Assembly (NCBI GenBank): GCA_948567375.1
Contig: OX419755.1
Location: forward strand, 27,285,001-27,349,000
Reading direction: 5' to 3'
Source: Lunularia cruciata
Lineage: Eukaryota; Streptophyta; Marchantiopsida; Lunulariales; Lunulariaceae
DNA: 64,000 nt
Position 1 is the stretch's first letter. The number at the start of each line of letters is the position of its first letter. Position numbers and translations under genes: made by a program. Shown here piece after piece: positions 13,165 to 25,270 of the stretch. Under the pieces are notes generated by a model that ran no database searches, was not told the DNA's origin, and saw only the letters and a program-made list of their open reading frames with translations.

Positions 13165-13470
13165 TTAAATTTACCCTATGCATGAGTTTCATTTAGAATT
13201 CGATAATAGTCTATTAAAATAAGGTTAACTAGTTTCAAATTTATTTTATTTGTATCAGTTTTGTTTGGAAATCAAAAGCAGTCTTTGAGATGCCATCAAC
13301 TAGTATCTAAAGGTCAGTTGCATTCACAATATATACATCAGCTCCATTTCGATATTGATAGCGGTCTATTAAGGTAATGTTAACTAGTTTCTAAAGGTCA
13401 GTTTTATTTACTATATATTCATCAGTTTCGCTCGATAGTCGACAGCTCTCTTAAAGTAATGTAACCCAGT
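13165..13470. repeat. Degenerate tandem repeat, about 84-bp period
   Basis: Units contain ACTAGTNTCTAAAGGTCAGTT, an ATATATNCATCAG segment, and a segment like GGTCTATTAAGGTAATGTTA. ACTAGT anchors occur at about 13,228, 13,299 and 13,383, so the spacing is 71 then 84 bp. The array is old and lies directly beside the palindromic element. Confidence 0.65.
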
Positions 13471-14329
13471 TAGTGTTACACCTTTTTAACTATATATATA
13501 AAACATATATGAATAGAACAATGTATAGAATGTAGGAAGGTCGTTATCTTATAGCAGCAAATATTCTATTTTCTGTCAATACTGGAGAGGTGGGTGCAGC
13601 TCAGACAAGCATAAAAGGGAGGGAAATTTGATTCTCTTTTACTACTACCAGGAATGAGTACTTTAATCCTGCCACGGGTTATGTGGTGGCCGAAGGTAAT
13701 TGCTTAACGGATTGAAGTCTAGTGAAACCTATATAGGCCTTCTCCTGGTGAATCTATGTTTGTAGTGAGAGATTATTAGTGATTATAAAATTGCCTTGTT
13801 ATTGAGAAAAAGAATGCTTAAGTCTTATATCAAATCGCAATCACATCTTCCTCATGATGTATGTGTCTTGTGAACACCATGATGCTTGAAGTGGAGAAGA
13901 AAAATCCATGAGTTCTGCAAGTCTATAGTAAAGCTCTTACTCACATATGCTCCAAATAAACTTATGTGTAATGTAAGAGTGTCTATATTCTTTCAGAATT
14001 ATTTACAAAGCTCGAAATGAACACATAGTCGGAGTATGGGTAAGATCATTTCGATGTCTTTACGTAGGGACAATAATCTCATTTTTTAAACTAATCTTTC
14101 ATTAGTATATTACCATTATGATAGATTTTTTAACTTGAATTTTTGTCTAAGATAAAATATTTTAACATATATCGACAAATCTAAATAGACAAGGATAGTC
14201 ACCCACAATACTTGCTCAACGTGCTTCAAATTTGAGGGAACCATTCCCTATTAAACCAGCTGATGGGAGAAATAAAGCAAATTGATCCAAAATACCACAT
14301 ATTGTGAAGAAAACAAAAAATCAAAATAT

Positions 14330-14466
14330 GATGAAATCAAACCAGGTGAGACAGATTGTCACGAGTTCATGTTCAGTTCAGCTGATCTCTTGGCAGTTTC
14401 GATGAAATCGAACTGTGTGAGAGAGATTGACATGAGTTCATGTTCAGCTCATCTCTTGACAGTTTC
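14330..14466. repeat. Two tandem 71-bp units
   Basis: Units start at 14,330 and 14,401 with GATGAAATC. Both contain GAGTTCATGTTCAG and end CAGTTTC; a third unit begins GATGAA at 14,467 but diverges at once. The frame is partly open (14,282-14,506) but resembles no known protein. Confidence 0.8.
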
Positions 14467-14671
14467 GATGAAGATTGTTACAAGAAGGACGAATAAGTCC
14501 AGCTAACTTGCTGCGACGAGATCATGCTCCGATTTAGCAACAATACCACCATCCTGTCATGCGCAAGGGAGCAGCACTAAGTAAATGGCATGCAGTCGAA
14601 GTTTGTGGAAAACAGGTCTATAAGAGTCTACATAACGACGTGTGAGAGTCAAATCAGCACATGCTGCTGCT

Positions 14672-14817
14672 GAGGATGACAAGAATCCATTCCTGTAAAG
14701 GGTTCGATTGGGAGTATACAGGAGACACGAGATCAGACTTTGCTGAGGATGACAAGAATCCATTCCTGTAAACGGTTCGATTGGGGGTATACAGGAGACA
14801 CGAGATCAGACTTTTCT
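14672..14817. repeat. Two tandem 73-bp units
   Basis: Units at 14,672-14,744 and 14,745-14,817 begin GAGGATGACAAGAATCCATT and include GGTTCGATTGGG and ACACGAGATCAGACTTT. They differ at only a few positions, so the duplication is recent. Confidence 0.9.
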
Positions 14818-16220
14818 CGGGAACTGTGGAGTCTTTTATAAGTGACAAATAACAGCAATTTTCAAATTCACTAGATTCCAGTCATCACAGGCTAACACAA
14901 GTAATTTGTCCACATTTACACAGATGACAATTTAATAGTATATCCTTTCATGGAAACAAATACAATATAACTGACTGCATTGTTGTGGTAACCGTTTTAT
15001 GGGATCTTGGTCGTATTTTGCATGTCTCAGCTTGATCTAGCATGATCCAGGAGATTTTTGTCTATTTCATTTTGCATCTTGCTAATTTCACATATGCACA
15101 TTACTAATTTTTAATTGAAATACTATTATATTTTAAGTGATTAGTTTTTATAGTAATTCTTACACTAAAGCAATAAAGCACACTAAGAAGTAGCGAAGCA
15201 CTTGAAAGTGGCAACTTTATCTCGATTATTTCGAAAAGACTTCCTCTAATTTCTAAATCTTCCAACCTGGTAGAATGTAGAGCACGTGGAAAATGAACGG
15301 CTACAAGGGTCTCTAGTTTTTTAACATGTTTTGCACCTTTCTCTTTAAATTTAAATAGAATCGAATCCTAAACATCTAATTAAGTTATATATATATAGCA
15401 GAGATTAGCATATGCATTCCTTATGAAATGTAAATAAATCAAACTAAATTCCTAGCTTGGAGATACAAATTTCATGAAATTTTTCTTCAAAACATACCTT
15501 GAAGTTGATCTTCTGTATTAGAAAACCCTTGCGAGTAAGAATTACCAATCACTTTATATATTAATATAAGTTAATATGATATCAACATCAAGACTCTATC
15601 CAAAAAGAGGATTTCAAGATCTAAATAAATAATCTCTCCAATCAAGCTATCAAAATTTCTACAGATAAAGCATAAAAGCACAAAATTTAGACTTTCAAGA
15701 ACGTGACCAATAGCAATGTACTCTATCATTTTAAAGAATATCTACAATTATCAAATATTATGGAATCATTTAATTTTCTACATAATCTGTTCCATATTGC
15801 AAGAAGATATCACATGCTATATTTAGTCACTTTTAGTAGCTCCGTATATTTTAAGCCTTCAGATGTATAAAACATACTCCTATTATAAAAACCTTATAAA
15901 AATGAAAAAATTCTCCATCCTGGCTAAGATCAATTAAGTACATATTTAAAATATCCTTCTTCTTTCTTTATTTCTACAAAAATTGATCACCTTTTTAAGC
16001 AATACACCCTAACTGATTTTTAAAAGGTGTTTTAAAGCTTAAATATCCAGTAGATGTAAAGCCATGAAATTTTGGTTTCTAGAGATCATAACAAAATAAA
16101 CAAACATATGTTTATACTAGTAATAAATATTGGATAAATAATTAAGACATAAATATTGTTAAGTCACGGTTATTATGAGTAATATAATAATCTAATCTAT
16201 GGTGAATTGAAAGACGTACA

Positions 16221-16640
16221 TGAAGATAGAAGATATCATCTACGAAAAGAGGATACCTTTTAAAATGTATTGAAGATACATATACATCAAATTTCATAAA
16301 GCAATGATATAAAATTTCAAGTAAATTGAGTAAACGATTGAAACCATTTAAAATGTATTGAAGATGCATATACATCAAATGATGTATGGGTTATTTCTGT
16401 TTCAAATTGTGGAAATGATGACTGGTTATTTCTATTAATATTTACATCCTTAAGGACTAGGATATCATGTACGAACTGAGGAAACTTTTTTAAATGTATT
16501 GAAGATACATATCCATCAAATTTCATAAAGGAATGATATAAAATTTCAAGTAGATTGAGGAACGATTAAAGAGTTATTGATTTCAGGGAAGAGGGAAATA
16601 ATGATGGGTTATTTATTTTAATATTTACAGAGGCCCTTAA
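16221..16640. repeat. Direct repeat, about 237-bp period, with an extra partial copy
   Basis: AAATGTATTGAAGATACATA occurs near 16,264 and 16,494, with a one-base variant near 16,349. The full unit includes GATATCATNTACGAA upstream and TTTCATAAAGNAATGATATA plus AAATTTCAAGTA downstream. A linked GGTTATTTNTNTTAATATTTACA module follows the second and third copies. Confidence 0.8.
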
Positions 16641-18584
16641 GTACTAAGAGTCCTGGACAAGATTAAAATAAATAAATTTAATAATATGATTTCTAGATAG
16701 GTTATGGAAAATTAGTATCCATTTTCGTTTAGATGTATTTCCTTGGTGCAGAGATTGAACTCGTGTTTTTTGGGTCTCAAGTGTCAGATTCTTCATGATT
16801 GGAAAACACTTTAGCACATGAGTTTTTTAGAATCAATCCAACCTATACTTTCAAAGAGACTTGAATTATTTCTTCCTAGTGTATAATTTTCATCCGTATT
16901 TAAACTATTAAATTAAAACATTGATGCTAAATCTTGGTTTCATCTCTAAATGTCTGGACATAACCATAACCACTTGTGATGGTCTCGCACCAGAGTCATA
17001 GATGGAAACTATATATTCTATCGTATTAACAATATTGACATCCTATTTGATCAAAGTGACAGAGAATAATAAAATATCTAACAAAGTATTTATTATCCTC
17101 AGTCAGTCATCTGGTGAATAGTTTTTTCCATACACGCCTAACTTCCATTAGCCTGGAAAGTATAGAAGCTGAATAGTCATCAAGATGCTTATCAAGACTA
17201 TACTTTAGGACCTATGAACAACAAGAATTCACATTTCTTGCATATCCTAGCTTCACCCAGGAGATGTGTAGCTGTGTAGAGTATGATCATTCACAAGGTC
17301 GTGATATTTAGGAATGTGGTATCATCTGAATACCACAGATTTATTATTTTATTCACTCTAACCCTATCCGGAGATGGAGTGCTTGCTTTCCAGGAAAAAC
17401 TATTTTACAATGAGAATTAACAAAAAATAAATTTGTGGCTCTCTTTTGTAGATTTATTGATTAAAGGAATTATGTTATTACAACTTCCCAGTTGCTATGA
17501 ATTAAACCTACGATAGTAGCAGTACATGTAACGAAAACGAATGATTCACATTTCGACTTCAAGGACTGAAAAAGGATAGCTGACCGATTTCAGTGAGAGT
17601 CATTTTTGTATACCTTGTGTAAGTGGTTGACATATCCAAGAAGTAGCTGCAATTGAGATACTTTAAAATCTAATAATCATAAGAACTGTAATCAAAGGTA
17701 AATTCTTCTTACATGGTATCTGGTCTTGAATATTATAAAAAATACAAAAAGTCTATATTTTATGCTTTAAGGAATAGTAAGATCAACACTTGTATGGAAC
17801 AGACGAGGATTGCATGAAGTTATTTTACTCTTGTGCCACTTTCTATAAATTATTAAATAATATAATATTTGGAAGGGAGTATCCACCAAGTTAACTGTTG
17901 GAGATATTACCTAGGACAACTGTCGGATAAAACCAATGTACCTGATGGTGGAAGAATGCATCCAAGCATCTATTAGAATTATGTTGCTGGAAAAGAGATT
18001 ATATTCTCTAACTTGGGTAGCATTAAACTGCATACCATAAAGACAAACTAAGGGATAATAACCTGGTTTGGACCGAAGAATAATATTTGCAGCCTAAACA
18101 AATGATCTTTCAGGCCTCCCGAGGTTGTATCCAGCTTTTGATTATGAAAATCATATATTACTACACTCGGTGGAGTTGAAGAGGGCTTTAGGCAGGATTG
18201 TCTTCCAACGAATGATTATAAAACGCTTTTTATGAGACAAAAACTAATCATTGGGGAGCTAGTAGGGTAAAGTGTTAGATTGCAGCTTTACATGTTACCA
18301 AAAAATACTCATGAATTGCGTTGTTCTTTTAGATATGGCGAGCACTCATTAGAGGCTACAATGCCATATGTAACAGACCTAGAGTACATGCACAGACTCC
18401 CCATTATAGGAAAACCACCCTTACAAGGATTACTACTTTTGGATTTACTTTATTTATTTACTTACTTTTGTATGAGAATATTCCGTTAAGTTCTCGATCT
18501 GCGATACAAAGTCAATCACCAAACTTAGAGGTCTTCGTCCACATTACAGCTTTGATTCAAGCCCATATCTTGACTGCAAAGTAT

Positions 18585-18617
18585 AATAATAATAATAACA
18601 TTATTATTATTATTATT
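18585..18617. repeat. (AAT)n/(TTA)n perfect palindrome
   Basis: A run of AAT units at 18,585-18,598 is followed by CA and then a run of TTA units at 18,601-18,617. The two arms are complementary, so the microsatellite folds back on itself. Confidence 0.95.
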
Positions 18618-19999
18618 GAATTTGGAAATGACATTTATGTCACAGAAACTTATTGGACTGTTATGACAATGTTGGGAATGTTTTCTTGCTCCCTATTTCA
18701 GAACTTGTTAAGAATACTCTAGAATTTTGTCATGAATGAGAGATATATATTTGGATTTTTGGTGGTTTTTCTTCAAAAAAAATTCTACAACCAGACCATT
18801 ACTCTACAAATATTATAACAAAAAAAAATTAACATTTCCTCATCAGACTAGACCCTGTCTGTAGTGGAAAGTCACAAAGAAAATTGAAGGATTTTGTATT
18901 TGACTGTAGATATTTCATTTCCCTTCTGTGGGTGCTGGCAGGCACCCATATAACCATCAGTTGATAGAGTAAAATTGGAGCAAAGCAAACCAAAGCAAAT
19001 GGCTAATTCTTAGAGTAGAGTTATTTTTTATTTCACCATTTCTCTCCACTAGAAGAAACAAGGATATTCTAACACAAGGTGCGCTGATATGGTAGTACAT
19101 ATATTATATAAAAGAACTTTTGGCTGACACAAAGAAAGATCCATGGGTCTTGTCGAATGCAATTCAAAACAAATGTATTTTTGGGTGGAATCAAAACTTC
19201 CAAATACATGGTGCTTCTCTAAATTATAATCTGCATAGCTAGGTATTCTTATGCCCTCCCCGGCAACAACTATATAGCTCTTAAAATCCCTCGACATATC
19301 CAGTTTGGTAACATTCCTAAGATAGGGATGGCGAGTAGCTAGTGGGTGCTCAGTTGCGGCTGCTTATAAGTAAATAAAAGAAAACATTTTGTTCAATATT
19401 CAGTGGCATGAACATAGGTATAATTCAGAGAATAGAAGGGATAATTAGACCTCCTCGGGTATGTACACTGATGATATAAATACTTCAATAAAGAGATATT
19501 CTGGTATCACATCTAAACATGAGGAGAAAAGACGATAAGGAAAGTTTGACACTAACAATGAGGTATTACGTGTAGTGGTTTTTATTCTCCAGTTATGTAG
19601 GCATTAGAATTAAGGCAACTTAGTTGGGTCCTCTTGATAGCTGCTTCTTCTGAATGGAAATAAAATGAGGAATGATATAATCGTTTATATACTATTTTCA
19701 GTAGAATAGATACATATTGTATGATAGTATTGGATGTGGTTGTCTTTATTGGGACATCATAATCAGATCCTATTGTCATTTTAGCTATGAATGGTATAAA
19801 GAAATAGTGAGTAGCAAGTTGATGCAAATGAAGAAGAATGGTTTCTCTTTATTCCTTATCTAGTTTCACTTGTAAACCCAGTCAGAATAACTGTATGTTC
19901 CGTGTGTTCCGTGAAGTCTTTCAACGAAAATAATTAGTTAATTTTTATTGACAGTGACAAAGACTAAAAGAGGAAGATTTTGGCATCCTTTTGGGACCT

Positions 20000-20160
20000 T
20001 TTATTTTATTATAAGAAGATAAAGACAACTGTGCAACGGTTCGTGAACTCATTTGGCAAAAAATAATAATTTGTTTTTAATTAAAATATTTAAAAGCTTC
20101 TTATTTTATTATAAGAAGACAGAAGAACACAATTTGAAAGACAACTGAATAATCGTTCAC
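20000..20160. repeat. Short direct repeat with about 101-bp spacing
   Basis: TTATTTTATTATAAGAAGA occurs at about 20,001 and 20,101. Each is followed by related sequence including GACAACTG and CGTTC. The core is itself partly self-complementary (CTTCTTAT with ATAAGAAG). Confidence 0.6.
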
Positions 20161-21429
20161 TTGGGTGAAAACCGGACAGTTTTAGAGATTAGCCGCATCT
20201 TCCTTGACTAGATTTGGAAGAAAAGTCATTAAAATTAAAGGTAACCTATATGGAAATCAAGAATTTATGTAATTTATAGAAGCTTAATTGACGGTCTACT
20301 TTCATATATTAGCTTTCAAATAAAAAACATAAATTATTATTTTTTACATCATTTATGTTTGATTGATCTTCTCAATCAAGCTGTCATGATTATTGTGAAT
20401 GCTGAATTACATGTTTTATCAAGTAATTCAACAGCTAAACATTCCACTTTCATAACACTCTAGCAGTAGTTCATGAAAAGTAAATATAAATTTAACAGAA
20501 AATAAATTTATTTATTAGTATCTTGAAAGTGAAAGTAATTTACAATGTTTTAATAAAGAAACTGAGTGTGAAATGTACAAAAATATCACAAAAGGTGTGG
20601 AGAAAGAATACACCCTACTAGTATTGTAGCTCAAGTAATTAGTGGAAACCGTATTTGTCTGCATTTCACACAATCAAACCCGTATATGAAAGTACAATAG
20701 CCAAAGTTTAGTAGGTTCTTCTTTTATTTTCCGCAACTAATTTCATATGTAGAATTCTTGGATGTTTGCATGATCTTACACATTAAATTTTATTTTATTT
20801 ATTTGCATCATTATCTTATATAATATAGTTTGAAAATGAATCATGCAATATGAAAATTAGATTTATAGCACTTTCTTAGTAACTTGATGTGATCACTATT
20901 CCGTAAAGTAACTAAATGATTCTGTAAAGGCTAGTTTCTTATGCAACTGTAAAAAGTTATGTTCCTTAAGAAATGGATTTTTGGATCATTTATAACAGGA
21001 GTGAACTATAAATAGATCTTTCGTCACAAGAACTTATAAAAGATTTCCTATTCTCCGATATGTTATAAACCTAGAAACATCCTAGGCGAAAATTACAACA
21101 TCATTAGGATAATCCAGGTTACTCCACCAGGGTAGAAAACAAGGGTATTGGTTTTGGGAAGAGTAGAGACTTGACCAAGACTACAAAGTAGACTGGAAAG
21201 AGTTCTCCGCCCACTAGAGTCAGTAATTTTCTCGTTCACTCTACTTACACTCTCTTTGCAGATCTCAAATGTGCTTTAAAATCTCCTTCAGTTTGTTAAC
21301 TAAACCTTTGTTCACTAGAAACTTAACTAAAGCTAGAGTTGAAGATCCAGAAACTTAGCTCCAGTTAACTTAACCATATAGACGAGGCATAAGCAGGCCT
21401 AAGGAAGTACACAGGGACGGACTGCCAAA

Positions 21430-21720
21430 AGAGTGAGGATCTGAAATGATTTGGGAGCTGCGCGCGTTTGGCAGCTGAAGCAGAGGTCGAGAACGACTCT
21501 CAGTGCTGCCCGTGGGCAGAAATTGCCTCGGCATGTGGCGGGAGCCAGCCTGGCAGCTTGCTGGCACACTCCCCTCCTTGTTGCGCAATTTGGTTACAGC
21601 TCTCCCGCCGGCCCTGGGTACAGCCGGAGGGGGAGCTACCATTAATTGCCTGCCAGCAGTCCATGCTCCTCTCCTGCCCGTCTGGGCGACACTCAGACAT
21701 TTGGTACATTCTTTGATCTA
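21430..21720. other. Isolated GC-rich island in AT-rich DNA
   Basis: About 290 bp are sharply richer in G and C than the flanks, with CpGs and segments such as GCGCGCG, GCCGGCCCTGGG and CTGCCCGTGGGC. Several frames are open on both strands (for example 21,370-21,642 and 21,500-21,820 minus; 21,468-21,716 plus), as expected of GC-rich DNA. No protein family is recognisable. It may be a captured gene fragment or part of an unrelated insertion. Confidence 0.5.
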
Positions 21721-22677
21721 GAGTTAGACTTTGACCAGGGACCCATGTTAGTTCTCTCTTGTTAACTGTTCCCCCTGTACTGTACAGCATCCACCATGAC
21801 AGAGTATGTACGTGGGACACACGTACTTTTCTTGAACGGACTTGAGACTTGACATGCTACAGACACCACATAGCTTGAACGGCTCTTAAACCAGCGGTCC
21901 CGATGATAATCAGACCAGAGAGATTCGATACGATGTTAATCTTGGTTAGAGTTAAATATCTATCCGGGTGTTATATTGTATAATCATCTCCAGTCTTTTG
22001 CACTTGAAGGTCTCCTTTCAAGACAATTTTATCATAGTTTTTTCGAGAAGATCATCCAGATATTGTGGATGACTTGAAGTTATATATGTACTACTCTACT
22101 GGGAAGCTTTGAAATGACTTTTTCTTCTTCTCAGCTACATTTATTTTACCACTTTGCAAAAGAGATTCTTAGGGAGAGAAAAAATTAGGAGATCCTCCTC
22201 TAGACCATCAATCTAGAATACATTACAAGGACGTCGATTTTTCAATTGACTCTAGAATATCACGAGCTTCAAAATTCATCAATTTTCAACAGTCAAGTAT
22301 ACCGAAAATTATATTTCTTCCCATTGATTAGAACAAACAAATGGTTTCAGAATCAATTGTTATATCCTTTATGCACTATATGAAATTTATTTCAGTTAGT
22401 ATTGATATCTTTGAAGAGAAAGATCAGAGGAATTTTTTTTACAGATATTGCAACAGTCTTTTCTTTGTTTTCACGGTTCTGATGAGGTATCTGAAGAAGG
22501 AAAAAAGTGAGGTAAAAATAGAGTCAGAGTTTAACAGATAGAACAAGGTAATGTCTATTTTAAAATATGATAGTTTTTATTGATAAAATGCTTTGTAGTT
22601 TGTATAAATTTAATATATTCATACAAAAGGAAAACCAGACAAAGAAACCGTTATACTGAGGTACGAACCAGAATCGT

Positions 22678-22730
22678 GGCTGCCCTTTCTTAAGACCGCT
22701 GCTGCTGGTCTTAAGAAAACTTCGGGCAGC
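22678..22730. other. Strong two-part hairpin
   Basis: An inner stem TTTCTTAAGACC pairs perfectly with GGTCTTAAGAAA around a GCTGCTGCT loop. An outer stem GGCTGCCC pairs with GGGCAGCC. The only interruption is ACTTC on the 3' side. The fold is stable on either strand; I cannot tell whether it is transcribed. Confidence 0.8.
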
Positions 22731-24414
22731 CCGCATATTGCAGTACAGTACAATGGTCTGACTTAAGAGGATTCCCTAAAAGTTATTCCCTTGATAAGGA
22801 CAGGAACAACCTGAATAGTCGTAATATTGCTCCGAAAGGACAAGAGCGGAAGGAAGTTCGAAGGCTTTTGGTTCCATGGAGCACATAGAGGTCCAAAGTC
22901 TCTTTCCACTTTCAAAGACAAGGACCGAATTATCTCCTACCCTCTCATAGGAACATCCTAATAATTTGGAGTCCTGACTTACCTTGGTCTCTGTAGCTGT
23001 GCAACGAACGTAAAGCTAACCAGCAGTTAAAGCAAATCGTTTGATTTAGCATAATAATTCACGGAATGGTTGTGGATATCGTGCCAGGAGTAAAAGCTCC
23101 TCTTGAGATATGTTTCAGACCAAGAAAAGTATCATTCTTTTTGCCTCCTTTAAGTAAAGATATACACATATATTGTGGTCAAACTCTCCACTGTTCAAGT
23201 GTCCGGGTCCTTCTCATGGTCATTTGTCAAAAGAATAATGATTATATTCTACTCTTTTTCTCACATTTAAAGCAGAACATGGGAGTTTTCTTCGTATATG
23301 TGAGAATGTCTTTACTGGAAGATTTTCTTCTCTAGTCAAGGGAACAGAACATTTTCCTGTTGAAGATTTCCACCTCACCTTTGTAAAGATTAAGCACCTC
23401 CTCTATATTTGGAGGTAAGACGAGGTATTTCCTTTCTGATGGGGAAGGGGATGGAGAGCTCTAGGTATAATTAACAATGATGTACAGTTAGCTACTAAGG
23501 TGCTGTCTTTGTGATTTTAATTAGTAACTTCATAAAGTAGGGCTGTTTAACCAGGGAGATTAAGGGGTCCATGGAGATTTAGTAGACATTTCAAAGCAAA
23601 ACATATTTGGTATAAAATCTAGTAATAAACTAAAATTAGACCAGAAAATTATTTACACATAATGCTTTCAGTGTAGTTATTGTATATGTTTTAGTAAATT
23701 TATCGAAACTTGTTCATATTCCATTGTCAGTTCTACATCACACAGGAAGTGAAAAGCAAACAAAAAAACCTAAGTCTGACCATTGGGAGAAAGATTGAGC
23801 AACCACCTAAAACACAGAATCCGAATATGCGGTTATGTAATCATATTCATCTTCAACCTTTATGAAGAAGACTACACAGGAGTAGACAAAAATGCACATG
23901 AAAGCCAAAAACTAGATGCAACAGCAGCACCAGCTGCATTGCATGCAAGATTGTCCCAAAAATTGTAACATAAAGTCGAGTACTCATTCAAGTCTCGTCA
24001 CGTCCTTGTACTAAAGGCACCAGAGATGTGAGCCACTAGAAAACCCCGAAATGCATGCACACTCTCTCCCTCTCTCTGCTTGAATTGCAAAGGGGAGACA
24101 AGGTTCAGTTTTTGGCCACAAAAAGTATGTAGTTTTGTTACTATTATATTGTTCTTCAGGTTAATAATGAGTTCCTACCCTGGGTACTTATAAACAACAA
24201 TCTGCATATACGACTGACAATAATATAAACGACCCCTCGTACAAATCACAAAGTGAGTGGGAGTAAGTAGGTTCTGAATTTATCTCTCAAGATCAAAGTT
24301 GTGTATATTTCAAGCATTATATATAGGCAGATGTAAAAGAATTTCAAAGGAGATTGTGCAATAAACATCAGCTAGCTCCTTACCTCAATACATCATTGCA
24401 TTTTCTTCTGTCTA

Positions 24415-24462
24415 GTTATGAATGATTTCCTTTTCTATGTTATGAATGATTTCCTTTTCTAT
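24415..24462. repeat. Perfect 24-bp tandem duplication
   Basis: The 24-bp unit beginning GTTATGAATGATTTCC and ending TTTTCTAT occurs twice without a mismatch (24,415-24,438 and 24,439-24,462). Confidence 0.95.
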
Positions 24463-24770
24463 GTTTTTCTTCTCATTGATTATAGATGTGTATTATCCAC
24501 CAGCATATTTTTCATATTGCTCTTCTATTTGTAAATATTTTCAAGCTGCACAATTCAAGTCTGCTAAATAACATGTTTTTATGATAAATAGTAAAACTAT
24601 TACCTTGCTAATCCGGTACGAACTTTAAACTTATGAAAGATTATGAACTTTTTCTAAATAACAAGTTTTTATGAAGTTAAAAATCCTAGAAATTAATGTC
24701 TTCTATCACTGAGCATCTTTGTAGCTCAAAGTTAGTCGGTTTCCCTTTTCCCCCAATAGTAAAAGGTTAA

Positions 24771-25270
24771 CAAGTTTCCAAAAAGCTGGTTATAGGTGTG
24801 AAAGGTATATAAAGAACTTCATTTTGCTCAAAATCTGTATAACTTCACTAACTTCTTTTTCAGAAGTATTTTCACAGGCTCTTTGCTGTAGCTCAAGTTT
24901 CTAACAGCTGGTTACAGCTATGAAATGTGAGAGGAAAAACTTCACTCCCTTCTCAATACATGTATGGGTAAAAAAAAAACAGCAATCTAAAGTGTATCAA
25001 GGAGAAAAGAAGAACTTTTCTCAAATGTCTTCTGTCCAGTTTCTGCAGTACTTTGTTACATGATTCGCCACAACTCCAAGTTTCCAAGAGATGGTTGCGG
25101 ATATGAAACTTCAGAAAATACCATCAATCTTTTCTCAATATCTTTATGGTCCACAGAACAACAGTGTAAAGTGCACTAGGAAAAAACAAAAACTTTTTCT
25201 AGAGAATATATTTGAGTAGTACTTTGCCAAATGATTTGTTACAGCTCCGACATGCAAGAAAGGAGGCCAA
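24771..25270. repeat. Degenerate tandem array, irregular 120-185-bp units
   Basis: A CAAGTTTCNAANAGCTGGTT-like module followed by a TATGAAA segment recurs near 24,771, 24,894, 25,077 and, more weakly, 25,245. Linked modules such as CTTTTCTCAAT and CAGTACTTTG also recur. The array is old and its unit length varies. Confidence 0.55.

Larger units (their letters stand above)
13471..21429. other. AT-rich repeat-filled stretch, no gene recognised
   Basis: Apart from the repeats listed separately, I see only short, stop-riddled frames. The longest open frames (under 95 codons) carry no motif. The sequence looks like ageing transposable-element debris, but no reverse transcriptase, integrase or transposase motif is readable. 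Confidence 0.5.

Noticed and set aside
14672-14817. 73-bp units with GGTTCGATT, the size and B-box of a tRNA
   Set aside because: No A-box at the right place and no cloverleaf pairing on either strand; treated as a plain tandem repeat.
17880-19300. TGTTGGAGATATTACC near 17,895, resembling the start of a Copia-type LTR
   Set aside because: I found no matching second terminal repeat, primer-binding site or polyprotein motif.
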